A DNA stretch of 64,000 nt from Dietzia sp. ANT_WB102 (GCF_008369165.1 NZ_VOBA01000002.1:372001-436000); one strand, 5' to 3'; shown: positions 8,570-18,623, counted from the stretch's first letter. The notes: a model not told the origin generated them from the letters alone. Program-made: numbers and translations.

Positions 8570-9910
8570 ATGAACCGCCAGCAGGAGTACGTTCTCAGGA
8601 CCTTGGAAGAGCGCGACATCCGGTTCGTCCGACTCTGGTTCACCGATGTTCTCGGGACCCTCAAATCGGTCGCGGTCGCACCGGCCGAGCTCGAGGGGGC
8701 TTTCGAGGAGGGGATCGGCTTCGACGGCTCCGCCATCGAGGGCTTCTCCAGGGTGTCCGAGGCGGACACCGTCGCCAAGCCGGATCCGTCGACCTTCCAG
8801 GTGCTCCCGTGGGCCCATGCCGACGGGAAGCAGCACACCGCGCGAATTTTCTGCGACATTTTCAACCCGGACGGCAGCCCCAGCTGGGCGGACCCCCGGC
8901 ACGTCCTGCGGCGTCAGCTCAGCAAGGCCGCGGACCTCGGGTTCTCGTGTTACGTACACCCGGAGATCGAGTTCTTTCTGTTCAAGGACCTGGACACTGA
9001 CGGCGCGGAACCGGTACCCACAGACAACGGCGGCTACTTTGACCAGGCTGTCCACGACATCGCCCCGCACTTTCGGCGTCACGCGATCGAGGCGCTCGAG
9101 GCGATGGGCATCTCGGTGGAGTTCTCCCACCACGAAGGTGCACCAGGGCAGCAGGAGATCGACCTGCGTTACGCCGACGCCCTGAGCATGGCGGACAACA
9201 TCATGACCTTCCGCTATGTCCTCAAGGAGGTGGCCATGAACAACGGGGTGTGGGCGTCGTTCATGCCCAAGCCCCTGCGCGATCATCCTGGGTCGGCCAT
9301 GCACACCCACATGAGCCTGTTCGAGGGGGACTCCAACGCGTTCCACGACCCGGACGACGAGTACCAGCTGTCTACCACCGCGAAGTCGTTCGTCGCGGGC
9401 ATCCTGCGCCACGCGCCCGAGTTCTCCGCCGTGACCAATCAATGGGTCAACTCCTACAAGCGGCTCATCGGCGGCGGTGAGGCCCCTACCGCCGCCACTT
9501 GGGGCCGGGCCAACCGCTCGGCCCTCGTCCGCGTACCGCTGTACACGCCGAACAAGGCGTCCTCCCGCCGGATCGAGGTCCGCAGCCCGGATTCGGCGTG
9601 CAACCCGTACCTGGCCTACGCGGTCATGTTCGCCGCAGGAATCAAGGGGGTGCAGGAGGGTTATGAGCTGCCACCGGAGTCCGAGGACGACGTGTGGACG
9701 ATGAGCCGGCGCGAGCGGCGGGCGATGGGCTACACCGACCTGCCGGGCAGCCTGGAGCAGGCATTGGATGCCATGGAGGAGTCCGAGCTCGTCGCCGAGG
9801 CGCTGGGCGAGCACGTCTTTGAGTTCTTCCTCCGCAACAAGCGGCGGGAGTGGCACGAGTACCGGACCGAAGTGACCCCGTACGAGCTGCGGCACTACCT
9901 CAACTTGTGA
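8570..9910 (+). CDS. glnA2: Glutamine synthetase, GlnA2 type
   Basis: 446 residues. It belongs to the class I glutamine synthetases and its order next to glnE matches Rv2222c. [13 protein letters not shown], the metal-site Glu in [33 protein letters not shown], the ATP-site segment around [10 protein letters not shown] and [10 protein letters not shown] are recognisable. The region that in GlnA1 carries the adenylylated Tyr (LYELPPEE) reads [10 protein letters not shown] here, so adenylylation by the adjacent GlnE is unlikely at that site. GlnA2 proteins in actinobacteria have been tied to polyamine or minor glutamine metabolism. ATG 8570 is used because [20 protein letters not shown] aligns with GlnA2 N-termini and a -10 hexamer lies just before it. 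Confidence 0.95.
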   Translation: MNRQQEYVLRTLEERDIRFVRLWFTDVLGTLKSVAVAPAELEGAFEEGIGFDGSAIEGFSRVSEADTVAKPDPSTFQVLPWAHADGKQHTARIFCDIFNPDGSPSWADPRHVLRRQLSKAADLGFSCYVHPEIEFFLFKDLDTDGAEPVPTDNGGYFDQAVHDIAPHFRRHAIEALEAMGISVEFSHHEGAPGQQEIDLRYADALSMADNIMTFRYVLKEVAMNNGVWASFMPKPLRDHPGSAMHTHMSLFEGDSNAFHDPDDEYQLSTTAKSFVAGILRHAPEFSAVTNQWVNSYKRLIGGGEAPTAATWGRANRSALVRVPLYTPNKASSRRIEVRSPDSACNPYLAYAVMFAAGIKGVQEGYELPPESEDDVWTMSRRERRAMGYTDLPGSLEQALDAMEESELVAEALGEHVFEFFLRNKRREWHEYRTEVTPYELRHYLNL

Positions 9911-9921
9911 CCAGCGGGGGC

Positions 9922-12900
9922 ATGGTGAGCAGGGATTCCTCGCGCCGACGGTTACCCAGCCCGGGGCGCCTCGGCCTGCTCGACGACAGGGCAGGGGACT
10001 GGCTCGGCTACCTGGGCTGGACCGACGATGATGCGGTCCCCGTGTTGTGGGCGCTGTCCCGTGCGCCGGACCCCGACCTCGCACTGGGTGCCTTGGTGCG
10101 GTTGCGGGAGTCGTTGGCCTCCGAACCGGCCGGGGACGCCGCCACCGGGGTCGAGGCGCTGGACCACGCACTGCGGTCCGACCCGCGGTTGCGGGCGAGG
10201 GTGCTGGGGTTGCTCGGGTCATCGAGCGCGCTCGGGGACCACCTGGTCGCCGAACCCAGTCGGTGGGCGTTGCTGCGCGCTGACCTGCCCGCATTCGAGG
10301 ACGTCCTAGCCGACATGCTTGGGGCGGTCGAGGCGGTCCCCGAACAGGCCGTCGAGGACGCACCACAGCCGTCCCAGCGCGAGGACCTCCGCAGCGTCGG
10401 AACGTATCGCGCCGGGGTCACCGGCGGTGCCGCGGTCAACGTGCTGCGCTCCGCCTACCGCGACCACGTAGCCCTGCTCGCCGCCCACGACGTGGCTGCC
10501 GCCGTCGAGGATGACGAACCGGCATTGCCGTTCACCGAGGTGGGGCGGCGTCTGTCCGACCTTGCGGACGCCGCGTTGACCGCCGCTCTCGCGGTAGCCG
10601 TGACCACTGTCTACCCGGATTCGCCCATGCCAGCCCGCCTTGGCGTGGTGGCCATGGGCAAGGGCGGGGCGCGCGAACTCAATTACATCTCGGACGTCGA
10701 CGTGATCTTCGTAGCCGAGCCCGCCGACGCCAGGACTGCGCGGGTGGCGGGGGAGATGATGCGCATCGGGTCTATGGCTTTCTTCGAGGTCGATGCGGCC
10801 CTGCGCCCGGAGGGCAAGTCCGGCGAGCTGGTGCGCACCCTCGAGTCGCACGCCGTCTACTACAGGCGTTGGGCCAAGACGTGGGAGTTCCAGGCTCTGC
10901 TCAAGGCGCGGCCTATGACCGGCGACATAGCGCTGGCCGTGGACTACCACGACACCGTTTACCCGATGGTGTGGACCGCCGCCGAGCGGGACGACTTCGT
11001 CCACGACGTGCAGGCGATGCGACGGCGTGTCGAGGAGAACCTGCCCGAGGCCCTGCGGGAACGTGAACTGAAACTGGGACGCGGGGGGCTGCGCGACGTC
11101 GAGTTCGCCGTGCAGTTGCTGCAGATGGTCCACGGGCGCACCGATGAGGTCCTGCGCGTCACCAGCACCGTCGACGCGCTCGGCGCCCTGCGCGACGGCG
11201 GGTACATCGCCCGCGAAGACAGCGCGGAACTGGTAGCCGCATACGAGTTTCTCCGCCTGCTCGAGCACCGCCTGCAGTTGCAGCGCTACAAGCGCACCCA
11301 CTTGCTACCGGAGGACGACGACGAGGAGGCCTACCGCTGGCTGGCCCGCGCGGCGCACATCCGGCCAGACGGGCCGAATGATGCCGCCCAGGTTCTGCGG
11401 CGGAGCCTGCGCGAGCTGCGCGGGCGGGTCCGCCGCCTCCACTCGAAGCTGTTCTACCGTCCGTTGCTCGACTCGATCGCCTCCTACGACGCCGAGGCCC
11501 TCTCGCTCAGTCCGGAGGCGATGGAACGCCAGCTGGCAGCTCTCGGCTTCGCGGCTCCTCGCAATGCGTTGGGGCACCTGCGTGCACTGGCGGGGCAGAG
11601 CAGTCGCCGGGGACGCATCCAGGCGCTGCTGCTTCCTACGTTCATGGAGTGGCTCGCCGACACCGCGGACCCCGACGCGGGCCTGCTGGCTTACCGGCGC
11701 CTATGCGAGGAGAACGAGGAGGTGACCTGGTTCCTGCGCACGCTGCGCGACGACAGCATCGTCGCTCGCCGCCTCGTGCACGTATTGGGGACCTCCGCGT
11801 TCGTCGCGGGCCTGCTCATGCGCAATCCCGAGGTGATCCCCGACCTCACCGACGGTGCCCAAGGGCCTGTGTTGGTGGCCTCCAAGGTTTCCGACATCGC
11901 GTCCGCTCTCACCGCCTCCGCCGCCCGGCACCCGACCCCCGAGCGAGTCATCGCCACGGCGCGATCGCTGCGCCGCGCCGAGTTGGCCCGGATCGGCGCG
12001 GCCGACGTCCTGCAGATGATCTCCGTCCCTGACGTCGGCAGGCGGCTGTCGGCGGTATGGCGGGCAGTGCTCGAGGCGGCGCTGGCCGCCGTGGTCCGCG
12101 ACATGATGCCCGAGGGCGGCCGGCAGCCCGCGCGTATCGCCTACATCGGGATGGGGAGGCTCGGTGGTGACGAGCTGTCCTACGGATCCGATGCGGACGT
12201 GATGATCGTCTGTGACCCGGCCGAGGGGGTCGCGGAGGATGAGGCGGTTCGGTGGGCCTCGCAGGTGGCGGAGCGCGTGGGCAGATTGCTGGCCTCGCCG
12301 TCGTCGGATCCCCCGCTCGACCTCGACGCCGACCTGCGCCCGGAGGGCCGCAACGGCCCGCTCGTGCGCACCCTGGCCTCCTACCGCGCCTACTACGCCA
12401 AGTGGGCCGAAACCTGGGAACTGCAGGCACTGCTACGTGCGTCGTTTGCCGCCGGCGACCGTGACCTCGGGCTCGACTTCCTCCACATGGTCGACGAGTT
12501 CCGCTACCCGGAGCAGGGAGTGCCTCCGAAGGTCGTCCAACAGATCCGGCGGATGAAGGCACGGATCGACACGGAGCGCCTGCCGCGAGGCGCGGATCCG
12601 GCGACGCACACCAAGCTCGGTCGCGGTGGGCTGGCGGACGTGGAGTGGTGCGCCCAACTGTTGACGATGCAGCACGCTGCCCGGGTGTCAGGGCTGCACA
12701 CTACGTCCACGCTCGAGGCTCTCGACGCCGCCGCCTCGGCAGAACTGATCTCGGAGGGGGAGCGTGATGCGCTGGTGCAGTCCTGGCTCATGGCCGGGCA
12801 CGCCCGGAACGCCCTGGTTCTGGCACGAGGGAAGGCGGTCGACCAGCTGCCCGGTCAGGGCAAGATCCTGGCGGCGGTGGCAATGATCTGTACAGGCTCC

Positions 12901-12990
12901 GCCGACGGCGCGGGGTTCCTCAACGAGTACCTCCGGGTGACCCGGCTGGGGCGCAAGGCTGTCGACCACGTGTTCTGGGGTGAGGACTGA
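9922..12990 (+). CDS. glnE: Bifunctional glutamine synthetase adenylyltransferase/deadenylase
   Basis: 1022 residues in two homologous halves. The N-terminal half holds YISDVDVIF (about residue 254) and the C-terminal half YGSDADVM (about 753), the paired nucleotidyltransferase Asp motifs for removing and adding AMP on the glutamine synthetase Tyr. [17 protein letters not shown] and [17 protein letters not shown] mark the same repeat. In actinobacteria GlnE controls GlnA1, encoded 4 kb downstream on the other strand. The start could be GTG 9907, overlapping the glnA2 stop as GTGA, or ATG 9922; the latter gives the family-like [13 protein letters not shown]-terminus without an extension. It is probably cotranscribed with glnA2. 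Confidence 0.95.
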   Translation: MVSRDSSRRRLPSPGRLGLLDDRAGDWLGYLGWTDDDAVPVLWALSRAPDPDLALGALVRLRESLASEPAGDAATGVEALDHALRSDPRLRARVLGLLGSSSALGDHLVAEPSRWALLRADLPAFEDVLADMLGAVEAVPEQAVEDAPQPSQREDLRSVGTYRAGVTGGAAVNVLRSAYRDHVALLAAHDVAAAVEDDEPALPFTEVGRRLSDLADAALTAALAVAVTTVYPDSPMPARLGVVAMGKGGARELNYISDVDVIFVAEPADARTARVAGEMMRIGSMAFFEVDAALRPEGKSGELVRTLESHAVYYRRWAKTWEFQALLKARPMTGDIALAVDYHDTVYPMVWTAAERDDFVHDVQAMRRRVEENLPEALRERELKLGRGGLRDVEFAVQLLQMVHGRTDEVLRVTSTVDALGALRDGGYIAREDSAELVAAYEFLRLLEHRLQLQRYKRTHLLPEDDDEEAYRWLARAAHIRPDGPNDAAQVLRRSLRELRGRVRRLHSKLFYRPLLDSIASYDAEALSLSPEAMERQLAALGFAAPRNALGHLRALAGQSSRRGRIQALLLPTFMEWLADTADPDAGLLAYRRLCEENEEVTWFLRTLRDDSIVARRLVHVLGTSAFVAGLLMRNPEVIPDLTDGAQGPVLVASKVSDIASALTASAARHPTPERVIATARSLRRAELARIGAADVLQMISVPDVGRRLSAVWRAVLEAALAAVVRDMMPEGGRQPARIAYIGMGRLGGDELSYGSDADVMIVCDPAEGVAEDEAVRWASQVAERVGRLLASPSSDPPLDLDADLRPEGRNGPLVRTLASYRAYYAKWAETWELQALLRASFAAGDRDLGLDFLHMVDEFRYPEQGVPPKVVQQIRRMKARIDTERLPRGADPATHTKLGRGGLADVEWCAQLLTMQHAARVSGLHTTSTLEALDAAASAELISEGERDALVQSWLMAGHARNALVLARGKAVDQLPGQGKILAAVAMICTGSADGAGFLNEYLRVTRLGRKAVDHVFWGED

Positions 12991-13096
12991 CGGCTACCGC
13001 TTCGGCCACGGGTGGTGGTCGTGCCGTGCCCGGGCCGGGGGTGGGCCATGGTCGCAACCAGGGTCGTCCCTGATGCGTCGGGTGCGTCCGCGCCGA

Positions 13097-13102
13097 TAAC
13101 CT
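13097..13102 (+). promoter_or_regulatory. -10 hexamer of a probable leaderless promoter (gene at 13109)
   Basis: TAACCT lies six bases before ATG 13109, with no ribosome binding site between. The TAACCTGGG form recurs before the genes at 31570 and 61964. Confidence 0.45.
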
Positions 13103-13108
13103 GGGCTC

Positions 13109-13468
13109 ATGCCTGTGACAATGAACCTCACCCTCACCCTCGACGGGGTGACCTACGGCGAGCTCTACGAGTTCGTCGATGCCGTGCGCGCCGCCGGGGT
13201 CCCCGCCGACGAGCGCGTCCGCTGCCTCGGTTCCGATGACAAGGGCGACCGCTTCGAGGTCGAGCTCGGCCCGGACAGACGACGCTCGGGCGCGGCGCGA
13301 GCGGCCTCCGGTGCCCTGGCCGGCCAGCCAGTGGAAGGCACCGCACCGGCGCCGTCCTCCCCGACGGTGGCGTCGGTGGCCGAGACGGTGCGCTCGATGG
13401 TGCGTAACGGCGACGACCTGGACCGCGTGATCGCCGCGCTGGGGGACCTGCGCAAGTTCCTGCGGTGA
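13109..13468 (+). CDS. Conserved hypothetical protein
   Basis: 119 residues. The N-terminal ~50 residues form a compact alpha/beta unit (LTLTLDGVTYGELYEFVDAV, then VPADERV and DRFEVEL). A low-complexity Ala/Pro/Ser linker (about 52-85) follows, and then a helical C-terminus with a VRNGDDLDRVIAALGDLR stretch. I do not recognise a named family. It overlaps the following EEP gene by four bases (GTGA), so the pair is translationally coupled. Codon usage is like its neighbours and there is no membrane segment. It is likely cytoplasmic. Confidence 0.75.
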   Translation: MPVTMNLTLTLDGVTYGELYEFVDAVRAAGVPADERVRCLGSDDKGDRFEVELGPDRRRSGAARAASGALAGQPVEGTAPAPSSPTVASVAETVRSMVRNGDDLDRVIAALGDLRKFLR

Positions 13469-14430
13469 CACCCCGGCGCCCGATCGCCCGGACCATCGCC
13501 ATCCTCTCCTCGCTCGTCGCCGGGGCGGGGGTGGCACTGCATCACTCACGCTCGGAGTTCCCCGCCGTGGTGGTGCTCGCGACGTTCGCCGCTGCCGCGT
13601 GGGCCTTGTCGATCGTCGCTCTGATCGCGTCCGTGCGCGCGCGGTCGGTGCTGCTCGGGATCATCGCCGTCGCACTGGTGGGCGTCGGGGTGGTCCAGTA
13701 CGGGCCCCTCGTGGCACCGCCACGCCGGATCGACGACGGTGAAGGTATCCCGATGCGGGTGATGGTGCAGAACCTCGAGTACGGCCGAGCCGCCCCACAC
13801 GACGTGGTGCGGGCCGTCCGCACCAGCGGGGTTGATCTGCTCATGACCGTGGAGACCACGTCGGAGGCGGCGGACGCGCTGCGCACGGCGGGCCTGACGG
13901 GGCTACTTCCTCACGAGGCCGCTGCGACCGCTCCCACGACGCACGGGGTGGCGGTGTGGTCGCGGTTCCCCCTCTCTCCGCCCGAGCGGGTCTCCGGCTT
14001 CAGTCGGGGGCTCGTGCGCACTGAGATGGCGGGGCCGGGAGGGCCGGTGACGGTGGTTGCCGTGCACCCGGTGGCCCCGTTGTTCGACACTCCCGCCGCG
14101 GTCGAGGAGGCCGAGCGACTGCGCTGGTACCTCGGCAGCCTGCCGGGCCCCGCGCCGGTCGTGGTGGGCGGGGATTTCAACGCCACCTGGGACCACGTGC
14201 GATTCCGTGATCTGAGGAGTCTTGGGTACACCGATTCTGTTGCCGGCGGGAGCGACGGCTGGGTGCCGACCTGGCCGGCGGGCCGGCGGATCCCGCCGCT
14301 CATCGGGATCGACCACGTGCTGGCGCGTGGCGCGGTCACGGTGGGTGAAACGGACACCGTCGAGGTGGGCAGGACGGATCATCTCGGCGTGCTCGCCACG
14401 GTACTTCTTCCCGCACCTCGGCTCAGGTGA
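13465..14430 (+). CDS. Membrane-anchored endonuclease/exonuclease/phosphatase (EEP) family protein
   Basis: 321 residues. Residues 7-85 contain three hydrophobic helices. From about residue 95 the EEP domain begins: QNLEYG (metal-binding Asn), TVETTSEA (Glu), GGDFNATW (Asp/Asn, about residue 235), IDHVLARG and a final DHLGV (catalytic His). This is the layout of membrane-tethered phosphodiesterases or phosphatases with an outward-facing catalytic domain. The substrate is unknown: DNA, phosphoinositide-like or sphingomyelin-type esters all occur in the superfamily. The GTG start overlaps the stop of the preceding gene. Confidence 0.87.
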   Translation: MTPRRPIARTIAILSSLVAGAGVALHHSRSEFPAVVVLATFAAAAWALSIVALIASVRARSVLLGIIAVALVGVGVVQYGPLVAPPRRIDDGEGIPMRVMVQNLEYGRAAPHDVVRAVRTSGVDLLMTVETTSEAADALRTAGLTGLLPHEAAATAPTTHGVAVWSRFPLSPPERVSGFSRGLVRTEMAGPGGPVTVVAVHPVAPLFDTPAAVEEAERLRWYLGSLPGPAPVVVGGDFNATWDHVRFRDLRSLGYTDSVAGGSDGWVPTWPAGRRIPPLIGIDHVLARGAVTVGETDTVEVGRTDHLGVLATVLLPAPRLR

Positions 14431-14432
14431 CC

Positions 14433-14438
14433 TAGCAT
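14433..14438 (+). promoter_or_regulatory. -10 hexamer of a probable leaderless promoter (DUF732 lipoprotein)
   Basis: TAGCAT is followed by seven bases and ATG 14446. It overlaps another in-frame ATG (14437), which argues for 14446 as the start. Confidence 0.45.
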
Positions 14439-14445
14439 GCGCACC

Positions 14446-14982
14446 ATGAGTTCACGTTCGCGTCTGTCCGCCATCGGTGCCACCACTGCCGTGCTGGTGG
14501 CCGTCCTCGCCGGGTGCGGCGGTGCGACGGTGGACGGGGAGGCCCCGGAGGTGTCCTCGGAACCCACCGCGTCGGCCACCGCGTCCTCGCCGTTCGCTCA
14601 GGAACGGCCGAGCAAGCCCACCGGCCCGGTCCCGCCTCCTCCGCCGCAGTCGCCGGCGGCCGAACCGATGCCGGGCGAGCCGGAGCCGCTGCCGCCACCC
14701 GAGGACGCACCAGCGTCGGCGGAGCCCGCTCCCGGAGTGCCCGCCCCGGGAGGCGGAGATTTCGAGGCACTGCTCGAGCGGCGGGGCGTCACCCTGCCCG
14801 AGGGCGTGGACCCGGTCGCGACGGCCACGGAGGCCTGCGGCCGGTTCGACGGCGGCCAGCAGATGGACGAGGTGTCCGGATGGTTGGGGGACCGCGCGAG
14901 ACTCGATCCGGATGGTCAGGGCTTCTTCCTCGGTGCCGCGGTGGGGACCTACTGCCCGGCGAACTTCCCCAAGCTCGGCTGA
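14446..14982 (+). CDS. DUF732-type lipoprotein
   Basis: 178 residues. A basic N-terminus and a hydrophobic stretch lead to the lipobox LAGC (Cys about residue 24), predicting export and lipidation. Residues about 35-105 are Pro/Glu/Ala-rich spacer. The C-terminal 75 residues (FEALLERRGVTLPEG, two Cys, FFLGAAVGTYCP) match the DUF732 pattern common in mycobacteria and relatives, probably closed by a disulfide between the two Cys. Function is unknown. The start is taken at ATG 14446 rather than 14437 because the latter lies in the proposed -10 hexamer. Confidence 0.85.
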   Translation: MSSRSRLSAIGATTAVLVAVLAGCGGATVDGEAPEVSSEPTASATASSPFAQERPSKPTGPVPPPPPQSPAAEPMPGEPEPLPPPEDAPASAEPAPGVPAPGGGDFEALLERRGVTLPEGVDPVATATEACGRFDGGQQMDEVSGWLGDRARLDPDGQGFFLGAAVGTYCPANFPKLG

Positions 14983-15017
14983 ATCACGTCCGGTCCGGGG
15001 CGAGTTGGCCAGGTCGG

Positions 15018-15827
15018 TCACATCCGGCCGTAGCGTGCCCGCCCGATCGAGTAAAGGCCGAACAGCGCGATCCCCACCCCGGTGAGCACCAGCAGCACCT
15101 GCCCGAAGGGCTGGTCGCCGACCGTGCGCAAGGCAGCATCCAGACCCCCGGCCTTCTCAGGATCCGCGGTGACGACGGCGGCGATCACTAGGCCACCCAG
15201 GATCGCGAGCGCAATGCCCTTGGCCACATAACCCACCCGGCCCGCGATGATCATGGCCCGGCCGACGTTCCCACCGCCGGTGCGTTCGAGGTCCTCGACG
15301 AACTTCGCCGTGGCCCCCTTGTAGACGTGGTACCCGCCCACAACGAGCAGCACGAGACCGACGACGACAAGGGCGACCTTCCCTGCCCCGGAACCGAGCA
15401 ACCCGGCGGTGGTGTTGGAGGCGGTCTCGGAGTCGGACCCGCCGCCGCCGGAGGCGAACCGCGCGGTGGTCAGCCCCAGCGCCAGGTAGACGGCAGCCTT
15501 CGCTCCGGCGTTCGCCCGGTCGGAGACCTCGTCGGAGCCGAGGAACACCTCGACCGTCTGCCACAGGGCAAGGGCGATGAATGCGACCGCGCCGAGCCAC
15601 AACATGACCTGCCCACCCGGGGCGCTCGCGATCTCGGCCAGCGCACCAGAGTTGGAGGCCTCACCGCCGCCCGACCCGATGGCGATCCGGACGGCGATCC
15701 AGCCGATGAGGAGGTGGAGCACACCGTTCATCACGAACCCGGCCCGGGCCAGCCACTCGAGTGCGGGATGGTCCACTGCGGAACGTGCGGCACCTGAGAC
15801 GGAACGGGAGCGGAGCGGTGTGTTCAT
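15018..15827 (-). CDS. DUF1206 family membrane protein
   Basis: 269 residues with six hydrophobic segments arranged as three similar two-helix repeats. Each repeat starts with an aromatic/Gly pattern such as ARAGFVMNGVLHLLIGW, GAKAAVYLALGLTTARF or GRVGYVAKGIALAILGG. This is the DUF1206 layout, a widespread but uncharacterised actinobacterial inner-membrane family. The loop near residues 125-140 is Gly/Ser-rich. ATG 15827 has a GGGAGA ribosome site. It converges on the DUF732 lipoprotein gene. No function can be assigned. Confidence 0.88.
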   Translation of the reverse strand: MNTPLRSRSVSGAARSAVDHPALEWLARAGFVMNGVLHLLIGWIAVRIAIGSGGGEASNSGALAEIASAPGGQVMLWLGAVAFIALALWQTVEVFLGSDEVSDRANAGAKAAVYLALGLTTARFASGGGGSDSETASNTTAGLLGSGAGKVALVVVGLVLLVVGGYHVYKGATAKFVEDLERTGGGNVGRAMIIAGRVGYVAKGIALAILGGLVIAAVVTADPEKAGGLDAALRTVGDQPFGQVLLVLTGVGIALFGLYSIGRARYGRM

Positions 15828-15867
15828 GGGTGAACTCTCCCATGTCGCCGCCCATGTCGCCGCGGCG

Positions 15868-16278
15868 CTACCACTCGATCTCGCCGAGGATCTCGGTGCG
15901 CCGGCGCATCTCTGCCACCCGCAGCTCGGCCGCGCGGTGCTCTTCGACCCGCTGGCGGGCCTGTTCAGCCAGGGCGTCCGCCTCGACTTCGGCGAGCAGG
16001 AGTTGGAGCCGATCCTTCTGCTCGCGGAGTGTCTCGACCGAGGTGTCCATGGCGACGAGCTTCCGGGAGCCAGCGGTGGCGTGGAGGAACGGATTGCGCT
16101 CGAGAATGAGGCGCGCCTCCTCCGGGTCCAACACCCTCGACAGCTTGAGCATCACGGGATAGCCCTGGCCCTGCCGGTCCGGCTCGGGGACGTGGTCGGG
16201 GTCGAGTGCCGCGGCGACAACCTTCAGCGGGCGGGCCCGGGGCGAGGAGCTCCGGAAGTCGACTCCATCGGTATCCAT
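15868..16278 (-). CDS. Hypothetical protein with C-terminal coiled coil
   Basis: 136 residues. The first ~65 residues are Pro/Arg-rich with a short alpha/beta patch (HVPEPDRQGQGYPVML, LSRVLDPEEARLIL). The rest is a continuous charged helix full of Leu, Glu and Arg with heptad spacing, ending in EILGEIEW. ATG 16278 is preceded by a GAAGGAG ribosome site; longer frames upstream lack one and run toward the divergent gene. It may share a transcript with the DUF1206 gene, which begins 41 bases past its stop. I recognise no family. Confidence 0.65.
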   Translation of the reverse strand: MDTDGVDFRSSSPRARPLKVVAAALDPDHVPEPDRQGQGYPVMLKLSRVLDPEEARLILERNPFLHATAGSRKLVAMDTSVETLREQKDRLQLLLAEVEADALAEQARQRVEEHRAAELRVAEMRRRTEILGEIEW

Positions 16279-16473
16279 GATGGTCCGACTCCTTCCCGGC
16301 GACACGCCCTGCAGTGGCTGGTTCCCTGCCCTCACCGTAAGCGCAAGGGCGGTGCTGCCGCGACGTTCCGGATTATCCGATTTGGACAAGACTCTGGAGT
16401 AGAAATTCATCCACTGACGCCGCCGGTGGCTTGTGGCGGCGGCGCGCAACGCCTGGGTGCCTGTCGGTATCGG

Positions 16474-16479
16474 TAGGCT
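16474..16479 (+). promoter_or_regulatory. -10 hexamer of a probable leaderless promoter (gene at 16486)
   Basis: TAGGCT lies six bases before GTG 16486, with no ribosome binding site between. Confidence 0.4.
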
Positions 16480-16485
16480 GGATCT

Positions 16486-16890
16486 GTGACTACAGGTAAT
16501 GAAGGAGCTACTGACCTCGACTACTTGCTCCGAAATATGGCAGAGGGCATAGAGCAGGCGCCCGTGAACTTCCCGATCACGTTCGTGATCGACGGCCAGG
16601 GGTGGGAAGGGTACTTGATCCCCGAGGGCGAGTTCATGCGGATCCAGGCGGGGATTTTCGACGCCCTCTCGGGTGACGAGAAGTCCGAGCAGGTGGCCGA
16701 CGCTCAGGCCAGTACGTTCCGTCAGATCGGCATCAGGAAGTACGAGGAGGCCATGGACGGAGAGGACCGAGTCGCGTCGTTCATCCACATCAAGGACGCC
16801 TGGCAGCGCGGAGTGAAGGGCACGATCCCAGCCATGCGAGTGCGACTATCGTCCGTGGACGCCTGGACCTTCGGGCACGCAACCAGCTAG
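16486..16890 (+). CDS. Hypothetical protein of unknown family
   Basis: 134 residues, acidic, no signal peptide or membrane segment. It opens with a helix (DLDYLLRNMAEGIEQ), then a strand pair around PITFVIDGQGWEGYLIP, then a helical middle and a C-terminal strand (TIPAMRVRLSSVDAWTFG). Less biased base composition and real-looking amino-acid use over the whole length support coding. The helix followed by a two-strand 'GxLIP' element faintly recalls small GvpU-like proteins, but this is not strong enough to name it. It stands alone, divergent from the coiled-coil gene and convergent on glnA. Confidence 0.7.
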   Translation: MTTGNEGATDLDYLLRNMAEGIEQAPVNFPITFVIDGQGWEGYLIPEGEFMRIQAGIFDALSGDEKSEQVADAQASTFRQIGIRKYEEAMDGEDRVASFIHIKDAWQRGVKGTIPAMRVRLSSVDAWTFGHATS

Positions 16891-16927
16891 TCGAAGTCCT
16901 GAACCGAATACACCAGAGACGAATGTC

Positions 16928-16967
16928 GTCCTGACCTACGCCATCAGCTCGTGGCGCAGGTCAGGAC
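16928..16967 (-). terminator. Terminator hairpin after glnA
   Basis: A 16-base arm (16928-16943) pairs with 16952-16967 with one mismatch, around an 8-base loop, 11 nt past the glnA stop. There is no T-run. It may also act on the convergent gene ending at 16890. Confidence 0.65.
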
Positions 16968-16977
16968 TGGGAGCTCG

Positions 16978-18411
16978 TCAGCAGTCGTAGTAGAGCTCAA
17001 ACTCGTGCGGGTGCGGGCGGAGATTGACCGGCGCGATCTCCTTCTCACGCTTGAAGGAGATCCAGTTCTCGATGAGGTCCTCGGTGAACACGCCGCCCTC
17101 GGTGAGGTATTCGTGGTCCTGCTCGAGGCGGTCGATGACCGCGGATAGCGAAGTGGGCGCCTGCGGAATGTCGGCGGCCTCCTCCGGCGGGAGCTCGTAG
17201 AGGTCCTTGTCGACCGGGGCCAGAGGCTCGATCTTGTTCTTCACGCCGTCGATGCCGGCCATCATCATCGCGGCGAACGCAAAGTACGGGTTACCGGAGG
17301 AGTCGGGGCAGCGGAACTCGATGCGCTTGGCCTTGGGGTTGTTGCCGGTGATCGGGATCCGGACGCACGCCGATCGGTTGCGCTGTGAGTACACCAGGTT
17401 AATCGGGGCCTCGTAGCCCGGGACGAGCCGGTGATAGGAGTTGATCGTGGGATTGGTGAACGCCAGTAGCGACGGCGCGTGGTGCAGGATGCCGCCGATG
17501 TAGTACCGAGCGATGTCGGACAACCCTGCGTACCCGGACTCGTCGTGGAAAAGCGGCTTTCCGTCCTTCCACAGCGACTGGTGGGCGTGCATGCCCGAGC
17601 CGTTGTCGCCGAAGAGCGGCTTGGGCATGAAGGTGGCCGACTTGCCGTTCTTCCAGGCCGTGTTCTTGACGATGTACTTGAACAGCTGGACGTCGTCGGC
17701 GGCGCGCAGCAGTGTGTTGAATTTGTAGTTGATCTCCTGCTGGGCGCCGGCAACCTCGTGGTGCAGACGCTCGAGCTCGAAGCCGGCGTTGGTGAGGTTG
17801 GTAGACATCTCGTCGCGCAAGTCGACGAAGTGGTCGTACGGGGCGACCGGGAAGTACCCGCCCTTGGAGCGAACCTTGTAGCCGAGGTTGGGTGAACCGT
17901 CGGCTTCGGTCTCGGCACCGGTGTTCCAGTGCCCGGCGACAGAGTCCAGTTCGTAGAACCCGTGGTTGGTTCCGCTGCCGTAGCGGACGGAGTCGAAGAT
18001 GAAGAACTCGGCCTCGGCGCCGAAGAAGCAGGTGTCCGCGATACCGGTTGAGACCAGGTACTCCTCGGCCTTGCGGGCGACGTTTCGCGGGTCGCGGCTG
18101 TAGGCCTCACGGGTGAAGGGGTCGTGGACGAAGCAGCTGATGTTGAGCGTCTTGGCTTTGCGGAACTGGTCGAGGCGGGCCGTGGCGACATCCGGAAGGA
18201 GCATCATGTCGGACTCGTGGATCGACTGGAAGCCCCGGATGGAGGAGCCGTCGAAGGCCAAGCCTTCCTCGATCATGTCCTCGTCGAACGCCGCTGCGGC
18301 GATCGTGAAGTGCTGCTCGTTGCCCGGCATGTCCGTGAATCGGATGTCGATGTATTCGACGCCCTCGTCCTTAATGAACTTGACGACCTCGTCCGGAGTG
18401 GAGAATGCCAC
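16978..18411 (-). CDS. glnA: Glutamine synthetase type I (GSI-beta)
   Basis: 477 residues. It is the main ammonia-assimilating enzyme, forming glutamine from glutamate, ammonia and [22 protein letters not shown], the metal-site Glu in [57 protein letters not shown] and [14 protein letters not shown] are canonical. LYELPPEE carries Tyr405, the residue adenylylated by GlnE. GTG 18411 is used: [13 protein letters not shown] matches GlnA1 N-termini and GAGGAG precedes it. A four-part GlnR operator lies 78 bases upstream. The order glnA2-glnE-glnA1 is as in M. tuberculosis (Rv2222c-Rv2220), though other genes are inserted here. Confidence 0.97.
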   Translation of the reverse strand: MAFSTPDEVVKFIKDEGVEYIDIRFTDMPGNEQHFTIAAAAFDEDMIEEGLAFDGSSIRGFQSIHESDMMLLPDVATARLDQFRKAKTLNISCFVHDPFTREAYSRDPRNVARKAEEYLVSTGIADTCFFGAEAEFFIFDSVRYGSGTNHGFYELDSVAGHWNTGAETEADGSPNLGYKVRSKGGYFPVAPYDHFVDLRDEMSTNLTNAGFELERLHHEVAGAQQEINYKFNTLLRAADDVQLFKYIVKNTAWKNGKSATFMPKPLFGDNGSGMHAHQSLWKDGKPLFHDESGYAGLSDIARYYIGGILHHAPSLLAFTNPTINSYHRLVPGYEAPINLVYSQRNRSACVRIPITGNNPKAKRIEFRCPDSSGNPYFAFAAMMMAGIDGVKNKIEPLAPVDKDLYELPPEEAADIPQAPTSLSAVIDRLEQDHEYLTEGGVFTEDLIENWISFKREKEIAPVNLRPHPHEFELYYDC

Positions 18412-18488
18412 GATTCGCTCCTCGTCTTTCTGTGCGACGGGTGACCGGTGTCTCCCGTCGTGCGATGACCTCACGATATGGGCGAGGT

Positions 18489-18526
18489 GTTGCCCGGCCG
18501 TCAACCGAATGTTTCGCCGGTGTTAC
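18489..18526 (-). promoter_or_regulatory. GlnR operator upstream of glnA
   Basis: On the minus strand the site reads GTAAC-n6-GAAAC-n6-TTGAC-n6-GCAAC, with every spacer exactly six bases. The actinobacterial GlnR box is gTnAC-n6-GaAAC repeated twice. It lies 78 nt before the glnA start. This predicts control of glnA by nitrogen limitation through GlnR. Confidence 0.8.
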
Positions 18527-18617
18527 GCCACCGGCCGGGTGTGGTCCCTCCCAATGGGGTCAGCTTAGTCGTGCGGGTAGGGGTGTCGCCGACATGGGGA
18601 TCGGCAGGGCGCCGGGC

Positions 18618-18623
18618 TACCCT
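18618..18623 (+). promoter_or_regulatory. -10 hexamer of a probable leaderless promoter (RDD gene)
   Basis: TACCCT is followed by seven bases and ATG 18631, with no ribosome binding site between. Confidence 0.4.
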
